The notes beneath the pieces are model-generated. The model had not been told where the DNA came from and ran no database searches. It saw only the letters and a list, made by a program, of their open reading frames with translations. This document shows positions 16,434-26,900 of a stretch of 64,000 nt of DNA, one piece after another. Every line of letters starts with the position of its first letter. The first letter of the stretch is position 1. A program made the translations under genes and the position numbers. Source of the DNA: Gemmatimonadota bacterium (lineage in GTDB: Bacteria > Gemmatimonadota > Gemmatimonadetes > Gemmatimonadales > GWC2-71-9); contig JADFNB010000009.1 in the NCBI GenBank assembly GCA_022563595.1, positions 24,064-88,063 on the forward strand. The letters are read 5' to 3'.

Positions 16434-17582
16434 CTACCGCCGGCTGGCCATGGCCCGGGCGCCGCCGCCTCTGTCGTCTTCGACCGGTTCCCCGACCATC
16501 CGCAGGAACTCCTTCTGATCGGAGACCACGCGAAGGCATTCCTCGAGCGAAACCTCACGTGACATATACTGCGTATAGAGCGAATCGGCCAGCGTCTGCA
16601 TGCCGTGCTTCTTGCCCGCCTGCATCGCCGAATAGATCTGGTGCACCTTGTCGTCGCGGATCAGGGCCCGGATGGCCGGCGTCGCGACCATGATCTCGCA
16701 CACCATCACGCGGCCCTTGCCGGACGCTTTCTGCAACAGCGTCTGCGTCACCACTCCCTCGAGAACGAACGCCAGCTGCGCGCGTACCTGCGACTGCTGG
16801 TGCGCCGGGAAGACGTCGATCACGCGATTGATGGTCTCGGCGGCGGAGTTGGTGTGGAGCGTGGCGAACGCGAGGTGACCCGTTTCGGCAATGGTGAGCG
16901 CGGCCTGGATCGTCTCGAGATCGCGCATCTCGCCTATCAACACGACGTCGGGGTCCTGACGCAACGCGTACTTAAGCGCGTTGGCAAAGGACTTCGTATC
17001 CGTCCCGATCTCCCGCTGATTCACGATGCAGCCCTGGTGACGGTGAATGAACTCGATCGGGTCCTCGACTGTGATGATATGCGCCTTCCGCTCCTTGTTG
17101 ATCTTGTCGATCATCGCGGCGAGGGTCGTGGTCTTTCCGGAGCCCGTCGGACCGGTCACCAGCACCAGACCGCGGGGGCGCTCGGCGAGCTGGGCCAGCA
17201 CACGAGGAAGGCCAAGCTCATCGAACGTCTTCACCGAGAACGGGATCTGCCGAATCACCATCGTAACGCAGCCCCGCTGCTTGAACACGTTGCCACGGAA
17301 CCGGGCAAGGTTCTGAATGCCGAAAGAGAAATCCAGCTCGTCTTCGGTCTCAAAGCGTTTCTTCTGGTTCTCGGTGAGCACGGAGTAGGCGAGCTGTAAC
17401 GTCGCCTTCGGATTCAAGACTTGCTCCGCCTTCGAGTTGGTGATCTCACCGTCGATCCGAAGCTTCGGCCGCTCCCCGGCAGTTATGTGGAGGTCGGATG
17501 CATCGCGCTCGATCATCTCCTCGAGCAACGACCGAAGATTGATCATTTGCTGAGCGTCCGGTGCGCCTGTGGGGTTCGTCAT
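16434..17582 (-). CDS. pilT: Type IV pilus retraction ATPase PilT
   Basis: 382 aa. An N-terminal PAS-like domain (ERDASDLHITAGERPKLRIDGE) is followed by a RecA-like ATPase domain with Walker A GPTGSGKTTT, Asp box ITVEDPIEF, Walker B ALRQDPDVVLIGEMRD and His box TGHLAFATLHTN. The C-terminal AIRALIRDDKVHQ matches the AIRNLIRE-type motif that distinguishes PilT from PilB. PilT hexamers depolymerise the pilus, driving twitching and DNA uptake. It starts 4 nt after pilB. Confidence 0.96.
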   Translation of the reverse strand: MTNPTGAPDAQQMINLRSLLEEMIERDASDLHITAGERPKLRIDGEITNSKAEQVLNPKATLQLAYSVLTENQKKRFETEDELDFSFGIQNLARFRGNVFKQRGCVTMVIRQIPFSVKTFDELGLPRVLAQLAERPRGLVLVTGPTGSGKTTTLAAMIDKINKERKAHIITVEDPIEFIHRHQGCIVNQREIGTDTKSFANALKYALRQDPDVVLIGEMRDLETIQAALTIAETGHLAFATLHTNSAAETINRVIDVFPAHQQSQVRAQLAFVLEGVVTQTLLQKASGKGRVMVCEIMVATPAIRALIRDDKVHQIYSAMQAGKKHGMQTLADSLYTQYMSREVSLEECLRVVSDQKEFLRMVGEPVEDDRGGGARAMASRR

Positions 17583-17586
17583 ATGT

Positions 17587-19293
17587 TTACCCCGCCGTCT
17601 CCTTCACGATTTCCTCGAGCGTCGTGACGCCCTTCTTGATCTTTATCATCCCGTCCATCCGCAAAGTGAGCATCCCGTCACCGACTGCCTGCTCCTGCAG
17701 GTCCGCTGTCGCTGCACCGCGAAGGACCAAGCGGCGGAGCTCCGCGGTCATCGCCATCACCTCGTAGAGGCCGGCGCGGCCCTTGTAACCCGTATCGCCG
17801 CACGTGTCGCAGCCTTCTCCCTTGTAGAAGGTAATCTCCTTCGTCTCTTCGGGCGTCACGCCAAGCGCGGCCAGCTCTTCGTCCGCGTACTGATGCTCAG
17901 CCTTGCAGTCCGAGCAAATCCTACGCACGAGCCGCTGCGCGATGATGAGATTGACCGCGCTGGCTACGTTGAATGGCTCGATTCCCATATCAATCATCCG
18001 CGTGATCGTGGACGGCGCGTCGTTGGTGTGCAGGGTCGACAGCACCAAGTGGCCGGTGAGCGCGGCCTTGATCGCTATGCCCCCTGTCTCGATATCGCGG
18101 ATCTCTCCAACCATGATGATGTTGGGGTCCTGCCGGAGGAACGCTTTCAGCGCTGCCGCGAACGTCATCCCGATCTCGTTGCGCACCAGCACCTGGTTGA
18201 TCCCGTGCAGGTTGTACTCCACGGGATCCTCCGCCGTCATGATATTGACCTCGATAGTGTTGATGCGCTGGAGGGCGGAGTAGAGCGTGGTCGTCTTGCC
18301 GCAACCGGTCGGGCCGGTGACGAGCACCATCCCGTACGGATTCAGGATGGCCGCCATCAGGTCCTTCTCGGCCTTCGGCTCGAACCCGAATGTGGTAAGA
18401 TCGAGCGTCAGGTTCTCTTTGTCGAGAATCCTGAGCACGATCTTCTCGCCAAAGAGCACCGGCAGGGTCGAAACGCGGAAATCAATGACTTTCTTGCCCA
18501 TCTTCAGCTTGATGCGCCCGTCCTGCGGGACCCGCCGCTCCGCGATATTGAGCGACGAGAGGATCTTCACGCGGCTCGTCAGGGCCGCCTTCAGCTTCAC
18601 CGGCGGGGTCATGACCTCCTGGAGCACGCCGTCGATCCGGTATCGCACCCGGAGTTCGTGCTCGAACGGCTCGATGTGGATGTCGCTGGCCCCGCGCTTC
18701 ACCGCGTCGGTGAGGATGCCGTTGATGAGTTTCACGACCGGCGCGTCATCGGCGAGTTGAGCCGAAGCGTCGTCTTCCTCTTGCTCCTCGATGACTTCGA
18801 GGTCCTCATCCGCCTCGATGTCCTTCAGGATGTTCTGGAGCTGGGCGTCGGTTTGCTCGTAGTAGCGCTCGATCGCCATCCGGAGCGTGTACTCACCCGC
18901 GATGACCGGGAAGATGTCGTACCTTGTGATGAACTTCAGGTCATCGACCACACCGACATTCGTCGGATCGGCCATCGCGACGGTGAGCGTCCGGCCTTCC
19001 CGCTTGAGAGGCAGCACCGTGTTCTTCACCGCGACTTCGGCGGGGATCAGCTTGAGGATCTTCGGCTCGACTTCGAAGCGCGAGAGATCTACAGCCGGCA
19101 TCCGGTACTGCCGGGCGAGCATCTTGGTGATCTCGGTCTCCTGCACGAGCCCAAGCTTCACCAAGCAGTAGCCGAGACGCGCTCCCGAGTTCCGCTGTTC
19201 GGTGAGCGCCTCATCGAGCTGACCCCGGGTGATCAACCCTTCACGAACGAGAAGGTCACCTAACCGGATCGTACTGGCCGCAGCCGTCGCCAT
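17587..19293 (-). CDS. pilB: Type IV pilus assembly ATPase PilB
   Basis: 568 aa from the ATG at 19291-19293, which begins MATAAASTIRLGDLLVREGLI, the typical PilB/GspE N1 domain (GSPII_E N-terminal, about 5-150), with AAGGGC upstream. The frame is open further upstream but not PilB-like. The ATPase domain has Walker A GPTGCGKTTT, Asp box MTAEDPVEY, Walker B FLRQDPNIIMVGEIRD and His box TGHLVLSTLHTN. A tetracysteine zinc site is present (CSDC and CDTC). PilB powers pilus extension through PilC. It is the first gene of the pilBTC run, 83 nt after the stop of the ComEA-like gene. Confidence 0.96.
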   Translation of the reverse strand: MATAAASTIRLGDLLVREGLITRGQLDEALTEQRNSGARLGYCLVKLGLVQETEITKMLARQYRMPAVDLSRFEVEPKILKLIPAEVAVKNTVLPLKREGRTLTVAMADPTNVGVVDDLKFITRYDIFPVIAGEYTLRMAIERYYEQTDAQLQNILKDIEADEDLEVIEEQEEDDASAQLADDAPVVKLINGILTDAVKRGASDIHIEPFEHELRVRYRIDGVLQEVMTPPVKLKAALTSRVKILSSLNIAERRVPQDGRIKLKMGKKVIDFRVSTLPVLFGEKIVLRILDKENLTLDLTTFGFEPKAEKDLMAAILNPYGMVLVTGPTGCGKTTTLYSALQRINTIEVNIMTAEDPVEYNLHGINQVLVRNEIGMTFAAALKAFLRQDPNIIMVGEIRDIETGGIAIKAALTGHLVLSTLHTNDAPSTITRMIDMGIEPFNVASAVNLIIAQRLVRRICSDCKAEHQYADEELAALGVTPEETKEITFYKGEGCDTCGDTGYKGRAGLYEVMAMTAELRRLVLRGAATADLQEQAVGDGMLTLRMDGMIKIKKGVTTLEEIVKETAG

Positions 19294-19376
19294 AGCAGCC
19301 CTTCTAGGGGAGAACAAAGGCGGTTCGCGCGCGGCGACACCGCCCAATCGAAAAACTACGGAGCCCCTAGGTCGTG

Positions 19377-19994
19377 TCAAGGTACGCGGATACGTTGCCG
19401 GAGCCGCGCCAGGGTCCGGGGCCCGATACCGTCGACGCGCCCGAGGTCATCTACGCTCCGGAACGGGCCGTGGCGTCGGCGGTGCTCCACGATCGCCCGG
19501 GCCAGCACGGGCCCTATCCCGGGAAGGCTCATGAGTTCCGCTTCCGTTGCCGCGTTCACGGCCAGCGGCCGCAGTGACGCCGCTCCGGGGTGGTCCCGTG
19601 CAGGCCGGGAAAACGCGGCGTGCGGCGCCAGGAGATCCAGCGTCTTGGGACCGATGCCCGGGACCCGGCCCAGACCTTCGAGGGATCCGAACGGGCCATT
19701 CGCGTCACGGTCGGCCACGATGCGCGCCGCGAGCCCCGACCCGATGCGGGGCAGCCGCGCCAACTCCTCCACCGACGCCCGGTCCAAGTCCACCCGCTCG
19801 CCCCGCTCGAGCGGCCGCGCCAGGCGACCAGCGCGCGCGGCGACCGAGTCGCGGGCCGGCCGCGCCACGGGAGCAGGACGATAGCCGATCGCCCCCGGAG
19901 CCACCGTGGTATCCATCGCCAGGCGCGCCAGCAGACCGGCTACCGCGAGCAGAACGAGCAGTAGCGCCGCTCGGCGATCGTCGCGGGAAGGCAT
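19377..19994 (-). CDS. ComEA-like protein with two helix-hairpin-helix DNA-binding units
   Basis: 205 aa. The ATG at 19992-19994 is followed by a short basic stretch and one hydrophobic helix (AALLLVLLAVAGLLARLAM), so the protein is membrane-anchored with its C-terminus outside the cytoplasm. Two HhH units are visible: DLDRASVEELARLPRIGSGLAARIVADRDANGPF (then GIGPKTL) and VNAATEAELMSLPGIGPVLARAIVEHRR (then GIGPRTL). ComEA receptors bind incoming double-stranded DNA in the periplasm during transformation. Most have one such pair; here the pair is doubled. Direct linkage to pilB-pilT-pilC supports a DNA-uptake role. Confidence 0.85.
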   Translation of the reverse strand: MPSRDDRRAALLLVLLAVAGLLARLAMDTTVAPGAIGYRPAPVARPARDSVAARAGRLARPLERGERVDLDRASVEELARLPRIGSGLAARIVADRDANGPFGSLEGLGRVPGIGPKTLDLLAPHAAFSRPARDHPGAASLRPLAVNAATEAELMSLPGIGPVLARAIVEHRRRHGPFRSVDDLGRVDGIGPRTLARLRQRIRVP

Positions 19995-20097
19995 GATCAC
20001 AATGTCGGTTGGATCGAGCCGGCCCGTGGTACTCTTTCGTTGCCCCGTCGGTCCATTCTGGCCGGTGGGCACGGGCGCCTCCGGGATGTCGCGGCGC

Positions 20098-20997
20098 CTA
20101 TTGCACCAGGGTCACCGCCACGTCACCCACTATCTGGAGACTACGCGCGCTCACCTTGTCAGGGGTGTCTAGCGGGGTATGCCAATAGGCGTTGCCGGGG
20201 CCGTAGCTGAAATCGATCAGCAGGATGGCGCGCACGCCGGCGTCGAGCAGCGGGAGGTGATCGTCGGTGATTGCCGGGCCGACGCGGTCGACGAAGACCC
20301 GCTGGTATCCCAGGTCGCGGGCCACCGCCCAGACCCGACTCACCACCTCCGGCGCGCGGTTCAGGGAATTCGGCTCCTGAGGTATCTGGAGATCGGCGTC
20401 ACCTATCATGTCGAACAGCACCGCGAAGAGCGGCAGCCGGTCGGGGTCCGAGGCCCGCGCGTAGTACCGCGAGCCCAGCATGACGTCCGGCCCGCTGAAG
20501 TTGCCGTAGTCCTCACCGTCGACGAACAGGAGATCCACGCCGACGGCCGGCGGCTGCCGTGCCAGAACGTCCGCCACACCGAGCAGCACCGCTACCCCCG
20601 AAGCACCGTCGTTGGCGCCGGGTACGGGTATCCGGCGTTCGCCGAGATTGGCCGCCTGGTCCGAGCGGGGTCGTGTGTCCCAGTGCGCTAGGTACAGCAC
20701 GCGTGCTGTCTCCCCGGGCCGGAACCGGCCTATCAGGTTCCGCAGACGCAACGTGTCTCCGGCCTCGGTCACGTGCTCGAACGCCTGCACCTCGACCGTA
20801 TCGGCCGTCCGCCTCAGGTGTGCGAGGATCCAATCACCGGTGCGCCGGTGACCTTCCGTATTGGGCACCCGCGGCCCGAACGCGACCTGCTGGCGCACAT
20901 AGGAAAGCGCCGAATCACCGTCGAACTGGGTCGCCGCTCCGGCTCCCGAGCCACAGGCTAGTGTGCCAACACTCAGCATCGTAAGTAGTCGTCTCAT
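20098..20997 (-). CDS. M28-fold lipoprotein, glutaminyl-peptide cyclotransferase-like
   Basis: 299 aa. The ATG overlaps the sprA stop as ATGA and leads straight into a lipoprotein signal (MRRLLTMLSVGTLAC, lipobox Cys15), so the product is probably anchored in the cell envelope. The M28 zinc-hydrolase fold is seen in YLAHWDTRPRSDQA, VPGANDGASGVAVLL, DLLFVDGEDYG, FDMIGDADL and a late His in YWHTPLDTPDKV. The HWDTRP, FVDGEDYG and GSRYYA signatures are those of the bacterial glutaminyl-cyclase branch of M28 rather than of aminopeptidases. Glutaminyl cyclase converts N-terminal Gln of exported proteins to pyroglutamate; in Bacteroidota this is linked to type IX-secreted and other envelope proteins. 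Coupling to sprA fits that. Peptidase activity remains possible. Confidence 0.8.
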   Translation of the reverse strand: MRRLLTMLSVGTLACGSGAGAATQFDGDSALSYVRQQVAFGPRVPNTEGHRRTGDWILAHLRRTADTVEVQAFEHVTEAGDTLRLRNLIGRFRPGETARVLYLAHWDTRPRSDQAANLGERRIPVPGANDGASGVAVLLGVADVLARQPPAVGVDLLFVDGEDYGNFSGPDVMLGSRYYARASDPDRLPLFAVLFDMIGDADLQIPQEPNSLNRAPEVVSRVWAVARDLGYQRVFVDRVGPAITDDHLPLLDAGVRAILLIDFSYGPGNAYWHTPLDTPDKVSARSLQIVGDVAVTLVQ

Positions 20998-23900
20998 CGG
21001 AGTTGGGCCGACACGAAGAACACCTCGGCGAAAATGGTGAAAATGATCTGTGAGAACTTCGTCGACGTATGTTTTTGCTCCGTCCGAACCAGGCTGAAGC
21101 TCAGCCCGCCACGTACCTGCGTGGAGAAGCCAGAATCCATCCGCACGTCGAACGCGGTGCGTCGGCTGTCCGAGACTGTCGTGCACGTATCGGAATCCGT
21201 CCGCAGAATGCAGACGGACACGAGCGACGAATTCAATGATACCGTGGTCCGGATCTCGTTGCGTGACCGCACGACCCTCCGGGGCGGACGGAACGCGAAA
21301 CTGAGGTCGCCACCCCACTGGATCTCTTCCCGCCGTGTGATGTTCCCCGATGTAACGACATTGGATGTCGCGCGAGTGACCTGCAAGCTGGTCACGATCC
21401 CGCCAACCCACGTGATGGTTGCCGAGGGTGTGAACGAAGTCGACACGTTCTCCGTGCGGCTTCCTTGGGTCACCCCCTCGAGCTGCTGCTGCACATTCTC
21501 CGTCTTGGTGCGGCTGCCCCGCGCGTTCAATGAGAGAATCGACACCGCCCGACGGATGAACCAGCGCGGCGTGTGCGACCACGAGACGTTGCCGGCAGGC
21601 CATTGCCTGGTCCGCTGCACCACCTTGGCCTGCTGGTTGCCGGTACCGCGGCGTGACCAGATATCACTCCGCTGGTCCCGGTAGTTGATCCGGACCGACA
21701 GGTTCAGGGGGAGACGCAGCCCGCCCGCTGCCGTACGGGACTGTGTCTCCGCCGCCGCCGTGGCCGCGAACCCGTCCTGGAAGCGGAACTCGTCGATGTC
21801 GCCGAACGCGAGCTGGTAACGGAAGCTCGGCCCAAACGGGGCACGGTTGAAACTCGAGCGGCGGCTCCGGGTGACACTCAGATCGATCGGCTGGATCCGC
21901 CTGAAGAGGCGAGTGACGAAGCTCGAATCGCCGAAGACTCCCCTGAACAGGTTACCGACGGTAAACGTCACTCCTACATCCCGCCGTTGTGCATTCGCTA
22001 ACGTCTCCGGCAGCCTGAACCCACCGATGGAATCCTGCTCGAGCCGAACCAGATCCCTCCGGTTGGGATCTCTATTGAACGTGAACGAATTCACGAACGT
22101 GAGGCGTGGCGCGAGCCAGCTTGCGATCACCGGGCTCACGTTCAGAGCGGTCGCGAATGTACGCAACTGCTCGAACCCCACGTCTTGGCCGATGAAGCTG
22201 CGCCGTTGCCGGCGAAGGAGGCGACCGATAGTAGTCGAATCGCCGTAGTCCTGGAGGTTGCGCGTGGAGGTCAGATCGACGCGCATGGTGAGAGAGCGGA
22301 AGGGGCGGAGATCGATGCCCACGTCGCTCCGCAGAGTGTGGTTGATGCTCTGGAGCGCGCGGATCGCGGTATCGGACGCCAGCGTCACCGGCACGCGATA
22401 GGCAAACCGGCTCGCGCGGTTGTTAGTGAGGATGAGTCCACCCCGAATCGTGAAGGGCGACACCCGGAGCCGGGACGACCGGAGTGCCTTACCAAACTCG
22501 CTCTTACCTATGAATCCTGGCAAGGCGTCGACTATCCTCACCAGAAAGCCCGGCGCGGCCTTCACGCTGGTCTCCCCCACCACGTTGTTGTACGTGAGCC
22601 GGAACTGCCGGTTGGTCGTGGTCGCCTCGCTCAACTCGGTCGTGGTGCGGGCATTGAGAATCGAGCCGTTGAACGAGACAGGATCTACCAGCAGGTGCTC
22701 GAGGAACCCCTCACCGCGCGACAGCCTCCGCACCGAGAGCGTGTACGTCGTCGACGAACTGTTCGGACGCCGCAGGCCCCGAAGCGCGTCGCCCCGTACG
22801 TCGCTGCGGTTCAGGAAGAATGGGTTGCTCGACGCGCGCTGGTGCTGGATCCCTATCGGGATGCTCAGGTGCGCCCCGGGAAAGAGCTTCTCGAGCCGGA
22901 AGGTCCCCCCGATCCGGACTGAGGCGTCGGTCACGTAACTGGGCGCCTGCCCGAGCTGTTGGAAGCGGTCGTCCTTAGTGCTGAACCCAAAGCTGACGTC
23001 CGCGACGTCGGCGGCCTGGAGCCGCACATCGACGGCACCGGCAATGCCAGCGTCGTCGACGACGTCACTGAGCCTGATGTCGTCCACCCAAAGCTCCGCC
23101 TGTCCGATGAACACGGTCTGCGCTATCCGCCGCATCCCCACCGCGATCTCGGAAACACGCGCCAGGTTGGGCGGCGAGATGCCCGGGTCCCGCACCTGCA
23201 CCAGGTAGGGACCGTCACATGCCACAAACGCCGTAGAGTCTCCGCCGCACTCTGCTGCACCAGACGGCGGCTCGCCGCGCAACCATGTCGACTCGATCTC
23301 CGCCCTCAGTAGCAGCCATCGATTCAGGTCGACGACGACCTCGGGTTCCCAGGCCACGGTGCGGCTCCGCGCGCTGTACATGTAGAAATTGTGCTCGTCG
23401 CGACCGACCTTGATGAAGAACTCAAGGTCGCGATCCTCCCAACCCGGTCCTCGCCCGCGCGCCCAGACGCGCAGTTTCCGGTACTGGAGGAAGTTCTTGT
23501 CGGCCTCGTCTGTGAACCGGATGAACGCCTCCGCCCGCTCGCCGGCCCGCAGATCCGTCGCCAGGAGCCGCAGGGACTTCTCGTTGATCTGCTGGGAGAA
23601 AAGCTCGAAGCCCGCACCCTGCCGGTCCGCCTGGTTCACGACGCCGGGTGGCGGTGTGTACCCCAGGTCGCGGTTCTCGGTCGTGACCACCGACGCGATC
23701 ACCTCACCGTGCGCCTCGCCACGGCTGCCGCCGATGCCGGCGATGGGGGTAGCCGCCCGCTTCAACCACGGCGCCCCCACCAGCCGCATTCTCGCCAGAG
23801 CGAAGAAGAATTCCTCCTCCACCGGCCCGCGGTCCGGCGCCACCACGGTAATGCGCAACGCTTGGATCTGCCTGATGTTCGGCAGGCCGATCTGCAGGGT

Positions 23901-26900
23901 GTCCTCGCGGAACGGGATGCGGTACAGCCGCCAGACCAGCGGACGACCGCGCGAATCTTTGAGCGCGACGCCGTTACGCACGAAGAATCGGTCATCTCCG
24001 ATCGGCAACACATACCGGAAGACATCCTCGCTGACTGTGCCGACCGTGACGTCGAGCCGACCGTCACCGTCGAGATCCTCGGAATCCGCGAATCCGTTGC
24101 GCCGCGTACACTGCGCCCCGAGATCGCCGAGCGGGAAGACGGGAAGGCCCGCACCGGGTATCAACTCGCACGTAGGGAAGTCGAGGATCGTCTCACCGGT
24201 ACCCGTATTCACGATGCTCGGCAACAGGTCGCCGTGGATCCCGAGATCGCTCACCGCAGCGTTGAAGATGTTCGTGAGGGTATCGCGCTCGGTATCGAAA
24301 CGCCCCCGGCCGAGGAATCGAAATCCGGAGAATGCCGTGTCACCGTCTACGACCGTCAACGCCTGCGGACCGAAGGCGACGGCATCCTCGAAGACCGTGC
24401 CGAAATCGAAGACCACGGTGGCACCCTGCTGCTTTGCGCGCCGATCGACGTCCTCGAGTACCCAGAACTCGAGGAACTCCACTCGTGACAGATCGATCCC
24501 GATACGCGATCCGCTGAACGGTTGTGAGATACTGCGCCATCGCGGGCCCGGGGTGTGCTGCCGGAACCAGCGTGGAGCGCCGGTGAGCGGGTCGGGTACC
24601 CCACCCACCGTATCCGGTTTCATGGTGATCCAGAGGACGGTCTCGATCTGGCGCGCCGCTCCCGAGAGGATGATCGTCGAGTCGATGTCCCGCGGCTCGA
24701 ACTGCAGCACCTCCTCCCCAATCTGGATCGTGTTCTGCCAGATCAACGGCACGGCATCCAGGTCGGCGAACCCACCTGTGGCCGCCAGGTGCGTAGCGGG
24801 GAGGCCGCGCCCCGACACCGGGCGGCTCCCGAGCTGAAAGCTGTTCTCCAATAACCCGATTGGGCGGAATGCAGTGCCCTCGAACTCCTCGAGGAATGCC
24901 TCACCAGCCTGGTTGGGGTTGGGTCGTGAAACGGCGACCTCGCCGTTGAAAGTGAGCCGGGAGGGGACGCTCGTGCTGATGAGCGGCAGTGCGTCCAGCG
25001 CTCGGGTGAGAATGTCGGGGCGGAACTGCAGTTGCGTGCTGATCCCGCCGATGAAGTTTGATTGCGGCTCGAAGCCGAGCTGTGGCCGGGTGAGGAGACT
25101 GCTCTCACGCTGCAACAGACCGATGGCATGAATCTGTCCACGCCCGCCCAGATCATACGTCGTCGACAGGCCGATTATGCTCTTCGGCGCCTCGTCGAAG
25201 AGCTGGTTCTCCTCGAACTGCGCGCGGATCTGTACCGGGCCCGCGAAGAGGGAGTCCGGATTCAGGAAAATGACCTGGCCGACCGAATAGTCGATCTGGT
25301 AGTGTTGATCCCGCACCAGCTGTCTGTTGCCGAGGAACAGCTTCTCGCTACCCTCCCGGATCTGGAAGGCGCCCAGGTTCAGGGTCCCGCGGTCGCCCGC
25401 TCCAACCGCCTCGTAATGCAACCGCAGGCGGAACCGGGGTGGCGGACCTTGCGTGTTCAGCAGGTAGGCGGGCGTTCGGTACAGTGAGTCGCTGCGTTCC
25501 CCTTCCTGGAGACGCGTGCTGTCGGCAAACGGCCGCAGATGCGGGAAGATGACGAAGAAATCGCGAATGGGCGCGCCGCTGTTCGGATCGCGCGCGCGCG
25601 GAAACACCCGGTTGAATTCGTCGAGCGTGGATTGATCGGTCACGAGCGCAAGGCCGAGGTGCGACAGATAGGTGCCCTGCCCGTTGAGCGGCTGCTCGGA
25701 TTCGTTCACTACGAGCGTGAGTTCTATCGACCGCCGACTGATGTCGTTGCTCCCGATGCGATAGACGTTGCGCAGCTCGTGATCGAATGTCGGCACCTCC
25801 GGGCCGCGCCGCGGCTCGTAGATCAGCTCCAGGGTGTCGATACCGGAGTTCACCGCGGGGAACGTCCCTACCGTATCACCGGCTGCCGTGATGTACGAGA
25901 CGGCCAGGAAATCCTGATCGCCCACCCGGGTGCCGAGCGCGAACCAGAGACCGGTCGGATCGATGAAGTAGTCCCGTCCTTCCTCGAGCAGTTCCCACGG
26001 GAAGGGACCAACCCGTTGCGGGCTGTCCGAGCGGGTCGCGACCGCGTCGATGCCCCCGAGATTCGGGTTGGCGCCGCCCCTGGCCGTCTGTGCGCGGAGT
26101 CGATAGATGCGAACCTGGACCGGCTGGATCCCGGGGTCGAGCGCCACCGTACCTACCGACAGCACATCTACGGCCGGGAAACCCGGTAGCCGTCGCGGGT
26201 CGACGATGAAAAAGAACCGGCCCCGCTCGAAATCCAGGTCCCGCAGTTCGCGATCGACCGGCTGGGTCGTGCGCTCGCCGACCGTGTAGACCCTCGAGCG
26301 CAGCTGCGAGCCCTTTTGCTGCGCGAGGATCGCGCGGAACTCGAACGCTCCGAGCTGCGCCTCGGCCTGAATACCGAACGAGTTGGCAGGAATGGCGGCC
26401 GTGATGAAGCGCGAGGCAGGTGCACTGAACGAGACGTTCCCGACCTCGAGGCGGCGGAGGATCTCGTCCTCGAGTCCCTGGTAATAGACGTTGATGTTAT
26501 TGTTCGCGCTGAACTCGCGCTCGCTGTCGAAGTCGACGTTGATGTGGACTCGCTCGCCCACGACTCCGCCGGCCCGTACATTGAACTGTTGGTTGAGGGC
26601 CGGCGTCGGAAACCCGCCCTGGCAGCCCGACACAGGGTTGAACAGGTCGCGCGAGGTGCAGCTCAAGTTGCGCAGCCGGTCGATCTTCATCTCGAAGCGT
26701 GCCCGCAGCTGGAGCCCGAGATCGGCGAACTGCGCCAGCGCGTCCAGGGCCGCCGGCTCCTCCGCCTCGGTTGGCCGCGGAACCCCCGGCGGCGGGAATC
26801 CGGGTGGAGGCCCTGGCTCCGCCTCGGTCGTGTCCTCGACGGCCACGACGAGCGGTCGCGCGAGCGCCCGTCGTCGGCTGCGGCGCTGAGCCGCGATGCG

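Noticed and set aside
17569..19263. A 564-codon open frame on the plus strand opposite pilB, and similar long frames at 283-1527 (+), 8123-9682 (+) and 45410-46993 (-)
   Set aside because: They lie opposite strongly recognised genes, are rich in Arg/His/Asp/Pro, show no domain pattern, and arise from GC-rich codon bias.
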